Assembly (NCBI GenBank): GCA_022788185.1
Contig: JALEVV010000013.1
Location: 1-46,512, forward strand
DNA length: 46,512 nucleotides
Reading direction: 5' to 3'
Origin: Spirochaetales bacterium
GTDB taxonomy: Bacteria > Spirochaetota > Spirochaetia > Sphaerochaetales > Sphaerochaetaceae
The translations under genes and the position numbers were made by a program. This document shows, one piece after another, positions 24,351 through 33,646 of the stretch (positions are counted from its first letter, which is position 1; every line of letters begins with the position of its first letter). Below the pieces are notes generated by a model, which was given only the letters and a program-made list of their open reading frames with translations, searched no databases and had not been told where the DNA came from.

Positions 24351-25619
24351 ATGCAGCTCACAGCCAGACAGCAGGCCATTTATGATGGCCGTGAAGGTGA
24401 AGTCAAGGCAAAGATAATGAAGACTCTTGTCATGTACGGTGAGACCTTCGGCTCGGATCGCATGGCGGACATCACCGGTGAGTACGGTCACCTGGTGACC
24501 AGCTTCGGATTATCGGTAATGAAGCCTGTCTATGCACTCATGGATGAGATCATCGCCTCGGGAGCCGTTTCCGGTCAGAAGTTCACCGTTGACCCGAAGC
24601 CCCTTGATCCCAAAGTGCCCAAGAATCTGATCCAGGAGATCTTCTTCAGGGTAATGTATTCCAAGCAGAAGGATTACGATGAACAGCTAAGGAAGCTCGG
24701 CATCATCAGTGATGACGGCTACACCTGTACCTGTTACATGAATGAGGTCGGTAACGTCCCCAAAAAGGGTGATATCCTCTCATGGGCGGAAAGCTCAGCA
24801 GTCGTTTACGCAAACAGCATCCTCGGTGCCAGATGCAACAGAAACAGCGGAATCTTCGATCTCTTCGGCTCGATAGTGGGCTGTGTTCCTTACTTCGGCC
24901 TTCTGACCGATGAGGGAAGAAAGGCTGACTGGCTTGTCGAGGTAAGGACCACCCATAAGCCTGAAGCCCAGCTGCTCGGCTCCGCAATAGGCATGAAGGT
25001 CATGGAGGACGTTCCCTTCGTCACAGGACTGGATAAGTGGTTCCCGTCCCTTGACGATGATGCCAAAGCCTATTTCAAGGACTTCGGTGCGGCAACGGCA
25101 AGTAACGGTGCTGTAGGACTTTACCATATTGAGAACCTCACGCCGGAAGCTGTTGAAAGCGGCAGGTCCCTGCTGAAGAGCGGATATAAGACATATGTGA
25201 TTGATGACGCGGAACTTGAGAGGGTTGAGAAGAACTACCCCGTGATCTGGAAGGATCCTGCGGCGGAACCTAAGCTTGCCTTCATCGGATGTCCTCATCT
25301 TTCTGCTGCACAGCTCAGAAGCTGGGCCGTGAACATCAGCACAGAGCTCAAGAAGAACGGAAAGAAGAAGGTTGCCGTTCCCACGGTCATGACAGCGGCT
25401 CCCGCCGTCGTGAAGGAATTTTCCTCAGACCCTCTTTACTCTGTGCTTGAGAATGCAGGAGTGGTCATTTCCTCAATCTGTCCCCTCATGTACATGAACA
25501 ACCCTCAGTGCGGAAAGATGCCGGTCCTCACATGTTCCAACAAGTTAAGGACATACACGAGTGCGAAGTACATGAAGGAAGCAGCGCTGCTTGAGGTCAT
25601 CACGGGAGGTGCAAAATGA
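24351..25619 (+). CDS. Aconitase X large (catalytic) subunit
   Basis: An Fe-S dehydratase of the AcnX/DUF521 family. Characterised bacterial members dehydrate cis-3-hydroxy-L-proline, and archaeal two-subunit members dehydrate mevalonate 5-phosphate. Family blocks are clear: EVGNVPKKGDILSWAESSA (about 131-150), VYANSILGAR (152-161) and IGCPHLS (about 306). From memory the first Fe-S block is usually T-C-T-P-Y; here it is TCTCY, with Cys126 and Cys128. The GART of the family is GARC (Cys162). The C-terminal half has further cysteines in ISSICP and NPQCGKMPVLTC. The start has AGGAGA upstream and the stop overlaps the small-subunit gene by 4 bases. The substrate is not known. Confidence 0.9.
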   Translation: MQLTARQQAIYDGREGEVKAKIMKTLVMYGETFGSDRMADITGEYGHLVTSFGLSVMKPVYALMDEIIASGAVSGQKFTVDPKPLDPKVPKNLIQEIFFRVMYSKQKDYDEQLRKLGIISDDGYTCTCYMNEVGNVPKKGDILSWAESSAVVYANSILGARCNRNSGIFDLFGSIVGCVPYFGLLTDEGRKADWLVEVRTTHKPEAQLLGSAIGMKVMEDVPFVTGLDKWFPSLDDDAKAYFKDFGAATASNGAVGLYHIENLTPEAVESGRSLLKSGYKTYVIDDAELERVEKNYPVIWKDPAAEPKLAFIGCPHLSAAQLRSWAVNISTELKKNGKKKVAVPTVMTAAPAVVKEFSSDPLYSVLENAGVVISSICPLMYMNNPQCGKMPVLTCSNKLRTYTSAKYMKEAALLEVITGGAK

Positions 25620-26062
25620 AGAAGACTTTCACTGGAAGGGTAGTGGTAAAGGGCGAGTGTAAGGCTGAGGCCCTTGTCAGCCACGGTGGTTTCAACACTC
25701 TGGCATCTTATCAGCACTCGCTGATGTTCGGTGACAAAACGGCCAAGTGCTCAGACCAGAACAACCCCGATCTCTATGGCAGGGCAATGGCGGGCAAGGC
25801 CCTCTGCATGCCCCAGACGATCGGATCAACGACCGGAGGCCTCGTTCTCTTCTGTGCGGCCAGCATGGAGCGTCAGGCGGCATGTCTCCTGTTTTCCAAG
25901 CCTATCGACTCCCTTGCGGCGGCAGGTGCGATCCTAGCGGATGTCTGGACCGAACACTCAATGCCTACCGTTGACAGCCTGGGCGACGAGTTCCTCTCCT
26001 TCGTTCAGAGCGGTGACACGATCACAGTGAGCAGTGACGGAAAGGTTACTGTCGAGAGGTAG
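25616..26062 (+). CDS. Aconitase X small (swivel) subunit
   Basis: The DUF126/swivelling domain partner of aconitase X, 148 residues. VSHGGFN at 21-27 and the active-site loop IGSTTGG at 69-75 (conserved Ser71) are visible, as is MAGKALCMP. In other bacteria the two domains may be fused; here they are separate genes with a 4-base overlap, so a heterodimer is expected. An inverted-repeat terminator lies 8 bases behind the stop. Confidence 0.9.
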   Translation: MKKTFTGRVVVKGECKAEALVSHGGFNTLASYQHSLMFGDKTAKCSDQNNPDLYGRAMAGKALCMPQTIGSTTGGLVLFCAASMERQAACLLFSKPIDSLAAAGAILADVWTEHSMPTVDSLGDEFLSFVQSGDTITVSSDGKVTVER

Positions 26063-26070
26063 ATAATAGG

Positions 26071-26100
26071 GGAGGCCGGAAAACCGGCCTCCTTAATAGT
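26071..26100. terminator. Hairpin between convergent aconitase X and OYE reductase genes
   Basis: GGAGGCCGG (26071-26079) and CCGGCCTCC (26084-26092) form a perfect 9-bp stem around AAAA. On plus it is followed by TTAATAGT, a weak T-tract, so termination efficiency is uncertain. It would also lie just past the stop of the minus-strand gene. Confidence 0.65.
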
Positions 26101-26102
26101 TT

Positions 26103-28154
26103 TCAGATCTTTGCTGCGGTCTCGAAAGCCTTCCAGATTACTGAACGGAGGTTTCCGACCTTAACGCAGTCACCGACAAGTCTTACCTTACCGCCCGCCT
26201 CATGGAGGGGAGCAGGAACATATCCGGCAGACATTATCACGTCATCGGTCTTAACCGTCACTTCAGATCCATCCTTACGGGTGCATATGATTTCCCCGTC
26301 CCTGACTTCCTTAAGTTTAGTTTCAAGGTATACGGGAATTTTGTGAAGCTCGAAGTACTCCCTGAGATAGGAGGAGTTGGCAAGACATACACCGGTCTGG
26401 CTGATGAGATCATCCTTCATCTCCACAATTACGGGATGCTTTCCTTCAAGGGCAAGCTCATAGGCGATTTCACATCCGGTAAGGCCGCCGCCGATGATGG
26501 CAACCTTATCACCGACCTTCCTGCCGGAAAGATACTCACAAGCCTCAACGGTCTTTTCGATTCCGGGTACGGGGAGCCTTCTCGGCTTGGCACCGGTGGC
26601 GATGATTATGTCACGTCCCCTGAATTCATCCAGTGACTTTATTTCAGTATTTAGGTGGACTTCGACCTTAAGTGTTTCCATCTGACGGACATACCAGGCA
26701 AGAAGATCCCTGAGTTTTCCCTTATAGGACTCTGCCGAGGCCGCAATGAACGTTCCGCCGAGCCTGTCTGCCTTTTCGTAGATGACTGGCTCATGTCCGC
26801 GGAGCTTCAGGACTCTGGCAGCCTCCATTCCTCCGATACCGCCTCCGATGATGATTACTTTCTTTGGCTTATCCGTCTTTACTATGCGGTGCTTCTTCCA
26901 CTGCATGGTTTCAGGGTTGACCGCACAGCGGGCCAGACCGAGGGAGTCAAAGAGATCCTGATCATTCGGAACACCTTTGTAGTGGCACATGTTGAAGCAG
27001 CCGTTGTGGCATAGGATACAGGGTCTGATGTCCTCGCTTCTTCCCTCAATGAGCTTCGTCACCCACTCCTGATCGGCAAGGAAGGAGCGGGCGAAGCCTG
27101 CACCGTCCAGACGTCCGGCTGCGATTTCCTCTGCAGCCACATAGGGATCAAGTCTGCCGGCGGCAACAACCGGAGCGGATGTGAAGTTCCTGATGTGCTC
27201 CACGTCGGCCAGGTTGCAGTTTTCAGGCATGTAGATGGGAGGATGGGCCCAGTACCAGGCATCGTAGGTACCGTTGTCGCAGTTGAACATGTCATATCCG
27301 GCTTCGGTAAGATACTTCACGGCCTTCTCGCTTTCAGCCATGTCACGCCCTGCCTCTTTATAATCCTCACCGGGAAGGGCACCCTGTCTCATTCCCTTTG
27401 TCTTTGATACGACGGAGTAACGGAGCGAAACGGGGAAATCCTTTCCGCATGCGGCCTTGATGCCCTGAACGATTTCAACGGCAAAACGATAACGGTTTTC
27501 AAAAGAGCCGCCGTATTCATCTGTCCTCTTATTGACATAGGGGAGGGTGAACTGGTCAAGAAGATATCCCTCGTGGACTGCATGGATCTCGACACCGTCA
27601 ACACCCGCTTCCTTCAGGAGCACGGCACTTTTGATGAATGAATCGATGATATCATGGATCTCATCCCTGGTCATCTCGCGGGATGGAACCCTGTCGGACC
27701 AGCGGTTGGGGGAAGGGCTTGCCGAGGCGGTTATCTTATCGAGGTTCATAATGGGCTTCGAGAGTGTCCTTACGACCGGTGTGTTATAGAGCATCTCCAT
27801 CATCTTTGAGATGGTGAATGAGCGGCCGAATCCGGCAGTGAGCTGGACAAAGAGCTTTGCACCGGTCTTATGGAACTCCGGCATCCACTCTGCCAGATCA
27901 CGGAACATCTTCTTATTCTTATGCAGCCACTGACCCAGCATCGGGTTGTAGACAGGCTGACAGCCGGGAAGCACGAGACCTGCGTTGTTTTTCGCAACCC
28001 TCATTATGAACTCGGCACCTGCCTTATCGAAATGATTCTTTTCCATCCAGCCGAAGAGGTCGGTTCCTCCCATGCTGGTAAGCACTATCCTGTTCTTGAT
28101 TTCACAGCTGCCGATTTTCCACGGCGTGAATAGGGGCTCCAATCGTTTATCCAT
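26103..28154 (-). CDS. NADH:flavin oxidoreductase, enoate-reductase/BaiCD-like, Fe-S and FAD containing
   Basis: A three-domain flavoenzyme of 683 residues like 2,4-dienoyl-CoA reductase, BaiCD/BaiH and enoate reductase, which reduce an activated C=C bond. The N-terminal OYE barrel carries HAVHEGYLLDQF at 191-202 (candidate proton-donor Tyr197), and NKRTDEYGGSFENR follows. The Fe-S ligands are probably Cys379, Cys382, Cys386 and Cys410, with an extra Cys390 and a longer loop than in E. coli FadH. An FAD Rossmann loop (IIGGGIGG, about 435-442) and an NAD loop (IIGGGLTG, about 553-560) follow. The substrate is unknown. It is monocistronic and convergent with aconitase X. Confidence 0.9.
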   Translation of the reverse strand: MDKRLEPLFTPWKIGSCEIKNRIVLTSMGGTDLFGWMEKNHFDKAGAEFIMRVAKNNAGLVLPGCQPVYNPMLGQWLHKNKKMFRDLAEWMPEFHKTGAKLFVQLTAGFGRSFTISKMMEMLYNTPVVRTLSKPIMNLDKITASASPSPNRWSDRVPSREMTRDEIHDIIDSFIKSAVLLKEAGVDGVEIHAVHEGYLLDQFTLPYVNKRTDEYGGSFENRYRFAVEIVQGIKAACGKDFPVSLRYSVVSKTKGMRQGALPGEDYKEAGRDMAESEKAVKYLTEAGYDMFNCDNGTYDAWYWAHPPIYMPENCNLADVEHIRNFTSAPVVAAGRLDPYVAAEEIAAGRLDGAGFARSFLADQEWVTKLIEGRSEDIRPCILCHNGCFNMCHYKGVPNDQDLFDSLGLARCAVNPETMQWKKHRIVKTDKPKKVIIIGGGIGGMEAARVLKLRGHEPVIYEKADRLGGTFIAASAESYKGKLRDLLAWYVRQMETLKVEVHLNTEIKSLDEFRGRDIIIATGAKPRRLPVPGIEKTVEACEYLSGRKVGDKVAIIGGGLTGCEIAYELALEGKHPVIVEMKDDLISQTGVCLANSSYLREYFELHKIPVYLETKLKEVRDGEIICTRKDGSEVTVKTDDVIMSAGYVPAPLHEAGGKVRLVGDCVKVGNLRSVIWKAFETAAKI

Positions 28155-28188
28155 TTTATTCTGACACTCCTGGGTCTTAATGTAAATA

Positions 28189-28250
28189 ATATTACCACAG
28201 TGTTACCTGTTTGGAAAACAGTTTTGATAGCGCATGTTTTATGTTATGAT
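28189..28250. promoter_or_regulatory. Divergent promoter region with small palindrome, OYE reductase / uridine phosphorylase
   Basis: Minus: TTTCCA (28212-28217), 17 bases, TAATAT (28189-28194) for the reductase. Plus: TTTTGA (28222-28227), 17 bases, TATGAT (28245-28250) for the phosphorylase. A perfect inverted repeat CTGTTT-GGA-AAACAG (28207-28221) covers the minus-strand -35 and abuts the plus-strand -35, so one repressor could control both genes. Both -35 boxes are weak. Confidence 0.45.
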
Positions 28251-28277
28251 TAAGACATTCATTTTTCAGGAGGCTTT

Positions 28278-29054
28278 ATGTCAGATTACATGAACGGAAC
28301 CGGCATCCAGTATCATCTCAGGATAAAGAGGGGTGATGTCGGTCGCTATGTCATAATGCCGGGTGACCCGAAAAGGGTTCCCCTTATTGCGGCTTATCTC
28401 GATGATGCAAGGGAAGTGGCCGATTCGCGTGAATATGTTACCTATACGGGATATCTTGACGGGGAGATGGTAAGTGTCACAAGTACCGGAATCGGGGGCC
28501 CTTCAGCCTCAATTGCCATGGAGGAGCTCTACAAATGCGGTGCTGACACTTTTGTCAGGATGGGTACGTGCGGCGGAATCGCACTCCCTGTCATGGGAGG
28601 GGATGTCGTCATCGCCACGGGAGCCGTCAGGATGGAAGGCACCAGCCGTGAGTATGCCCCGATAGAGTTTCCCGCCGTTGCCGACTTCGATGTGGCAATG
28701 TGCCTCAGAAGTGCGGCAAGGAAGCTGGGAATGCGCCACCACATGGGTGTCGTCCAGTGCAAGGACAGCTTCTACGGCCAGCATGATCCGGACATAATGC
28801 CTGTCAGCTATGAGCTCAACGCCAAGTGGGAGGCGTGGAAGCGACTGGGAGTTCTGGCCAGCGAGATGGAATCTGCGGCACTCTTCACCGTAGCCGCCAG
28901 ACTTGGCGTCCGCTGCGGCTCTGAGTTCTTCGTGGTCGGCAACCAGGAGAGGGAGAAGCTCGGAATGGAAAATCCCAAGCTCCATGACACTGAGCCTGCA
29001 ATAAAGGTCGCCATTGAGGGCGTGAGGGAGCTTATCAGGCTTGATAGAGAGTGA
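28278..29054 (+). CDS. udp: Uridine phosphorylase family protein
   Basis: Phosphorolyses uridine to uracil and ribose 1-phosphate. The family blocks are MPGDPKRV near residue 28, the phosphate/ribose region [37 protein letters not shown] and the ribose-binding SEMESAAL with its Glu pair. The length of 258 residues fits. An AGGAGG site precedes the ATG. Together with the uracil phosphoribosyltransferase at 10809 it completes uridine-to-UMP salvage. Specificity for uridine over purine nucleosides is a family-based call. The 3' end overlaps the GIY-YIG gene by 20 bases. Confidence 0.9.
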   Translation: MSDYMNGTGIQYHLRIKRGDVGRYVIMPGDPKRVPLIAAYLDDAREVADSREYVTYTGYLDGEMVSVTSTGIGGPSASIAMEELYKCGADTFVRMGTCGGIALPVMGGDVVIATGAVRMEGTSREYAPIEFPAVADFDVAMCLRSAARKLGMRHHMGVVQCKDSFYGQHDPDIMPVSYELNAKWEAWKRLGVLASEMESAALFTVAARLGVRCGSEFFVVGNQEREKLGMENPKLHDTEPAIKVAIEGVRELIRLDRE

Positions 29055-29337
29055 TTCCCTTATCAAGATATTCCTTAACGGTTTTCTGAAGGAGGTCGGA
29101 CAGATCCTGTCCGTCTTCCTTTTTTCTGACGAGGTCGATCGTGAAAAGCTCCAGTCCCGTTTTGGTGTAATCACTCTGGAGCTCGGAGGAGGAGTGAATT
29201 CCCAGATCCAGGGCAAAGCGCTCATCAGCCCTGGTTTTTATTATGTCCTCGGTAATTCCGAGGTATGTCCTGTCCGTCTTCAGATTGCGGATCGCATAGA
29301 TCCCGGCCTCTTTCCTGCCTATCATATATTCATTCAT
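29035..29337 (-). CDS. Small GIY-YIG-domain protein
   Basis: A 100-residue protein that matches the GIY-YIG nuclease fold nearly end to end. It has GIY at 12-14, YLG at 25-27 (usually YIG) and Arg36 as the likely catalytic arginine. The typical [10 protein letters not shown] stretch lies around 48-57, and an F-T-I-D-L strand follows where a catalytic Glu would be expected but is not evident. A strong GGAG site 7 bases before the ATG supports it as a real gene. Neighbours give no hint of a phage or intron context. It may be a repair nuclease or a non-catalytic binder. Confidence 0.7.
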   Translation of the reverse strand: MNEYMIGRKEAGIYAIRNLKTDRTYLGITEDIIKTRADERFALDLGIHSSSELQSDYTKTGLELFTIDLVRKKEDGQDLSDLLQKTVKEYLDKGITLYQA

Positions 29338-29463
29338 ACAATACTCCTCTCTTGTCTTAAAGAAATATTCGTTTGAGAATTTTTATGTTTCCTTTCACCT
29401 TTTTTTACTATATCATAAACAATGAGATTTTTTTTGATCTATCATTGATAAAGGTGGAATATC

Positions 29464-30051
29464 ATGGAACAACAGATTCAGGATTTAGTTGCTTCTATCA
29501 GAAAGGAAGGTATAGAAGAAGCTAAAAGGCAGAGCGCTGAGATTCTGGAAAAAGCCAGGGCTGAAGCCGATGAGATCGTCAGGAAGGCCAAAGAGCAGAG
29601 TGACGCCCTCATAAGTGAGGCAAAGGCAGCATGCGCCCTTGAAGAGGAAAGTGCCAAGGCTAAGATAGTCCAGGCGAGCAGGGATGTTTCCCTTTCTCTT
29701 AAGAAATCAATTGAGGCACTTTTTGCCCGTATCCTCACCGATGAGGTTTCGAAGGCAATGGACCAGGGGCTTCTTTCGGATCTTGTGGCTGAAGCCGTCA
29801 GAGCCGATCTTAAAGGAACGTCCATAGAAGTACCGGTAGGAAAGAAGGCCGAAGTGGTCGCAGCCCTCCGCGGGGAAGCTGCAGATGCACTGAAGAAGAA
29901 GGATAATGTGAAAGAGAACAGGGGAGTGCTCTCCGGACTCAGGCTCACAAGCGATGACGGCTCCGGATATGTCGATCTTTCGGCAGAGGAGTGCGCACTT
30001 CTCATCAAGCCCTATCTTTCCGATAAACTCAGAGAGCTCATTTACGGTTAG
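29464..30051 (+). CDS. atpE: V-type ATPase subunit E
   Basis: A peripheral stalk subunit of the V/A-type ATPase. The 195 residues begin with a long Ala/Glu/Lys-rich helix (about 1-90, coiled-coil forming with its stalk partner) and end in a globular domain with SGLRLTSDDGSGYVDLS. It is the first gene of the seven-gene operon, with an AGGTGG site before the ATG. The 126-base region upstream is AT-rich; I could not fix a convincing promoter. Confidence 0.9.
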   Translation: MEQQIQDLVASIRKEGIEEAKRQSAEILEKARAEADEIVRKAKEQSDALISEAKAACALEEESAKAKIVQASRDVSLSLKKSIEALFARILTDEVSKAMDQGLLSDLVAEAVRADLKGTSIEVPVGKKAEVVAALRGEAADALKKKDNVKENRGVLSGLRLTSDDGSGYVDLSAEECALLIKPYLSDKLRELIYG

Positions 30052-30059
30052 GATAATCT

Positions 30060-30602
30060 ATGGCTAACTATTACTATCTTGTCCCCACGCTCCCATCCCT
30101 CAGGCCTGACATGGACGATTACATGTCCCTGGAGGAATTTCTCGCGCTGTGCCGGGGCCATCTTACGAAGAAGGATTACGAGATTCTCTCCCACGCTACC
30201 CTCACGGGCAGTGATGAGGTGGAGGGAAATGCCTTCATGAAGGCATTCTCCCGCTTCCGTTCGATGGTTGACTCGGCCCTGATCGCGGAAAGGGCAGCGA
30301 AACTGGGTCTTAAGGATCCATGCTATGAAAACAGAGGTGACAGGGAAGGAAGGATTCAGGAGGCAGTGAAAAAGGCTGTCAGATCAGACGATCCGCTCAT
30401 GGGCGAGAAGCTGATCCTTAACCTGTACTGGGGATTTCTGGAGAACAACCTGGGACTGGGACACTATTTCGATCTCACGTTCCTCATCAGCTATGCGCTG
30501 CGTCTTCAGATCCTGTCACGGCTTTCAAGCTTTACTTTGGATAAGGGTAATGCGGAGTTCGCAAAGCTCTTTGGTCAATTGAAAGAGGAAATATTCCGCT
30601 AG
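30060..30602 (+). CDS. DUF2764 V-ATPase operon protein (probable C-subunit replacement)
   Basis: A 180-residue helical protein starting MANYYYLVPTLPSLRPD, characteristic of DUF2764. These proteins are found between atpE and atpA in spirochaete, chlamydial and bacteroidete V-ATPase operons. No canonical C subunit is encoded here. Its position suggests that it supplies the central-stalk-to-rotor connection, but that is inference. It lies 8 bases behind atpE and 9 bases before atpA. Confidence 0.85.
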   Translation: MANYYYLVPTLPSLRPDMDDYMSLEEFLALCRGHLTKKDYEILSHATLTGSDEVEGNAFMKAFSRFRSMVDSALIAERAAKLGLKDPCYENRGDREGRIQEAVKKAVRSDDPLMGEKLILNLYWGFLENNLGLGHYFDLTFLISYALRLQILSRLSSFTLDKGNAEFAKLFGQLKEEIFR

Positions 30603-30611
30603 AGGTAAAAT

Positions 30612-32339
30612 ATGACTACAAACAGAGGACATGTTGTTTCGGTTAACGGCAACATGGTAAATGTTGAGTTCACTGGTGCGGTCACTAAAAACGAGGTAGG
30701 GTACATCGTCCTTGGCGATACACGCCTCAAGAGTGAGGTCATCAGGATCAACGGTAATACCGCTTCCCTCCAGGTCTATGAGATGACCGGCGGCGTTGCG
30801 GTCGGGGATGAAGTCGAGTTCACAGGCGAGCTTCTCTCCGCAGAGCTCGGTCCCGGGCTTCTGACACAGATTTATGACGGTCTGCAGAATCCGCTTCCCA
30901 AACTGGCGGAGGAGTGCGGCTTCTTCCTTCAGCGCGGTGTCTATCTCACCGCCATCCCGGATAAGGACTGGCCCTTCACCCCGAAGGTGAAGAAGGGCGA
31001 CACGGTCATTGCCGGTGACACGCTCGGAACAGTTCCCGAAGGAGTCTTCACCCACCAGATCATGGTTCCCTTCTCCCTTCTCGGAGAGTGGACCGTTGAG
31101 GACATCGTCCCTGAGGGTGTATACAACGTGAGAAGCACCATTGCCAGGATCAGGAACGCCAAGGGTGAGGAGAAGGAGCTTTCAATGGTATTCGAGTGGC
31201 CGGTCAAAAAGGCCATAAAGTGTTATGACGAGCGCCTTCGCCCCGATGAGACCATGGTCACTAAAATCAGGCTCATTGACACGTTCCTTCCCGTTGCAAA
31301 GGGCGGTACATACTGTATCCCCGGTCCCTTCGGTGCGGGAAAGACCGTACTGCAGCACCTGACAAGTAAGAATGCCGACGTGGACATCGTAATCATCGCA
31401 GCCTGCGGCGAGCGTGCCGGTGAGGTAGTAGAGGTTCTCAAGGAGTTCCCGGAGCTCATCGACCCGAAGACGGGCAGAAGCCTTATGGAACGCACGATCA
31501 TTATCTGCAACACCTCAAGTATGCCCGTTGCCGCCCGTGAGGCATCCGTATATACGGCGGTAACCCTGGCCGAGTACTACAGGAACATGGGACTCGACGT
31601 ACTCCTGCTTGCCGACTCCACGTCCCGCTGGGCTCAGGCAATGAGAGAGATGAGCGGACGTCTTGAGGAAATTCCCGGTGAAGAGGCATTCCCTGCATAC
31701 CTGGAATCCAGAATCGCCGAGTTCTACGAAAGGGCAGGTAAGGTAAGACTCCGTGACGGCAGGACCGCATCGGTCACCATCGGAGGAACGGTATCACCCG
31801 CAGGCGGTAACTTCGAGGAACCCGTAACCCAGGCAACACTGAAGGTAGTAGGAGCCTTCCACGGACTTTCAAGGGAAAGATCGGATGCAAGAAAGTATCC
31901 TGCCATCGATCCCCTCGATTCCTGGTCCAAATATGAGGGCGTCCTTCCGCAGGATAAGGTCAATGAAGCATATTCAATTCTTGTCCGCGGCAGTGAGGTC
32001 AACCAGATGATGAAGGTCGTTGGTGAGGAAGGAACCTCCCTTGAGGACTACATCACCTACCAGAAGGGTGAGCTCCTGGACAGTGTTTACCTCCAGCAGA
32101 ACTCCTTCGATCCCGTTGATGCCCAGGTAACCGTCGAGCGCCAGATTGAGACCTTCAATGTCCTTTATGACATTCTGACAAGTGACTTCGATCTTGGGGA
32201 CAAGAAGGACGTGAGACTCTTCTTCAATCAGGTAAGACAGGCATTCCTCGACTGGAACGGCACTGCGGAAAGCGATGCCAGATACGGAGAGAGGAAGCAG
32301 GAGCTTACTAACCTGTACAAAGCAAAGGTGAGGGCCTGA
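30612..32339 (+). CDS. atpA: V-type ATPase catalytic subunit A
   Basis: The nucleotide-hydrolysing subunit of the V1 head. The P-loop is GPFGAGKTV at about residue 235. The characteristic non-homologous insert of V/A-type A subunits lies before it (residues about 110-185). Further motifs are [32 protein letters not shown] and [15 protein letters not shown]. The length of 575 residues is normal for bacterial members. Confidence 0.98.
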   Translation: MTTNRGHVVSVNGNMVNVEFTGAVTKNEVGYIVLGDTRLKSEVIRINGNTASLQVYEMTGGVAVGDEVEFTGELLSAELGPGLLTQIYDGLQNPLPKLAEECGFFLQRGVYLTAIPDKDWPFTPKVKKGDTVIAGDTLGTVPEGVFTHQIMVPFSLLGEWTVEDIVPEGVYNVRSTIARIRNAKGEEKELSMVFEWPVKKAIKCYDERLRPDETMVTKIRLIDTFLPVAKGGTYCIPGPFGAGKTVLQHLTSKNADVDIVIIAACGERAGEVVEVLKEFPELIDPKTGRSLMERTIIICNTSSMPVAAREASVYTAVTLAEYYRNMGLDVLLLADSTSRWAQAMREMSGRLEEIPGEEAFPAYLESRIAEFYERAGKVRLRDGRTASVTIGGTVSPAGGNFEEPVTQATLKVVGAFHGLSRERSDARKYPAIDPLDSWSKYEGVLPQDKVNEAYSILVRGSEVNQMMKVVGEEGTSLEDYITYQKGELLDSVYLQQNSFDPVDAQVTVERQIETFNVLYDILTSDFDLGDKKDVRLFFNQVRQAFLDWNGTAESDARYGERKQELTNLYKAKVRA

Positions 32340-32341
32340 CA

Positions 32342-33634
32342 ATGCAGAAAGTATATACAAAGATTGAATCCATCGTCGGAAACGTCATCACCGTCAGGGC
32401 AACCGGTGTAAAGAACCAGGACCTGGCAGAGGTGACCACATCCTCCGGCGTCAGCTATGCGAACGTCATCAAGCTTGACCATGATCTGGTATCGCTGCAG
32501 GTATTCAGCGGTGCACAGGGTATCAGCACCGGTGACAGCGTACGCTTTTTGGGCGTTCCCATGAGGGTCAGCTTCTCAGATGACCTGCTCGGACGTATCT
32601 TCAACGGTTCAGGCGAACCCCGTGACAAGGGTCCCTCCCTTACCGACAACATGATCGAGATCGGTGGACCTTCGGTAAACCCCGCAAAGAGAATCATCCC
32701 GAAGAACATGATCAGGACCGGTATTCCCATGATCGACGTCTTCAACACGCTCGTCGAATCACAGAAGCTTCCTATCTTCAGTATCTCCGGTGAGCCGTAC
32801 AACCAGCTGCTTGCCAGAATCGCCATGCAGGCTGAGGTTGACCTCATCGTCCTCGGCGGAATGGGTCTCAAGTATGATGACTATCTCTTTTTCAGGGAAA
32901 CACTTGAGAAGAGCGGTGCAATGAGCCGCACGATAATGTTCGTCCATACCGCTTCGGATCCGACGGTAGAGTGTACGCTCGTTCCTGACATGGCCCTGGC
33001 CGTTGCTGAGCAGTTCGCGCTGAAGGGCAAGAAGGTCCTGGTCCTGCTTACCGACATGACGAACTACTGTGACTCCCTCAAGGAAATGGCAATCACCATG
33101 GATCAGGTCCCTTCCAACAGAGGTTACCCCGGTGACCTTTATTCAAACCTTGCCGCACGCTATGAGAAGGCAGTTGACTTCGATGACGCCGGTTCCGTCA
33201 CCATCCTGGCAGTAACAACCATGCCCGGTGACGACGTCACCCACCCGGTTCCTGACAACACCGGATACATCACCGAGGGTCAGTTCTATCTCAGAAACGG
33301 CCATATCGAACCCTTCGGTTCACTGAGCCGTCTCAAGCAGCAGGTCAACAAGGATACCCGTGATGATCACCGCTCACTGATGGATGCAATGATCAAGCTC
33401 TATGCGGCTTACAAGGAATCAGTCGAGAAGAAGGCAATGGGCTTCCAGATGAGTGAATGGGATGATAAGCTCCTGCGCTACGGCTCACTCTTTGAGTCAA
33501 AGCTTATGGATCTGTCCGTGAACATTCCACTTGAGAAGGCCCTCGACCTCGGCTGGGAGATCCTCGCGGAGTGCTTTGAAAAGAATGAGACGGGACTTAA
33601 GTCCGATCTCATCAGCAAATACTGGCCTAAGTAA
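32342..33634 (+). CDS. atpB: V-type ATPase subunit B
   Basis: The non-catalytic nucleotide-binding subunit of the V1 head, which alternates with A. As usual for B subunits the P-loop is degenerate ([16 protein letters not shown] around residue 145). Other typical blocks are [28 protein letters not shown] and the [11 protein letters not shown] strand. It starts 2 bases after atpA. The length of 430 residues is slightly short for the family. Confidence 0.97.
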   Translation: MQKVYTKIESIVGNVITVRATGVKNQDLAEVTTSSGVSYANVIKLDHDLVSLQVFSGAQGISTGDSVRFLGVPMRVSFSDDLLGRIFNGSGEPRDKGPSLTDNMIEIGGPSVNPAKRIIPKNMIRTGIPMIDVFNTLVESQKLPIFSISGEPYNQLLARIAMQAEVDLIVLGGMGLKYDDYLFFRETLEKSGAMSRTIMFVHTASDPTVECTLVPDMALAVAEQFALKGKKVLVLLTDMTNYCDSLKEMAITMDQVPSNRGYPGDLYSNLAARYEKAVDFDDAGSVTILAVTTMPGDDVTHPVPDNTGYITEGQFYLRNGHIEPFGSLSRLKQQVNKDTRDDHRSLMDAMIKLYAAYKESVEKKAMGFQMSEWDDKLLRYGSLFESKLMDLSVNIPLEKALDLGWEILAECFEKNETGLKSDLISKYWPK

Positions 33635-33646
33635 GGAGTTTGTTTT

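Noticed and set aside
24351-26062. Aconitase X pair as phosphomevalonate dehydratase of a modified mevalonate pathway
   Set aside because: dxr and ispG in the same window show the MEP pathway, and no mevalonate genes are seen.
26103-28154. Assignment of the OYE reductase as a bile-acid BaiCD/BaiH enzyme
   Set aside because: The motif HAVHEGYLLDQF is shared by enoate reductases and others, and no other bai gene is near.
29035-29337. GIY-YIG protein as a homing endonuclease or mobile intron remnant
   Set aside because: It is a compact domain with its own ribosome site; no intron, intein or repeat flanks it.
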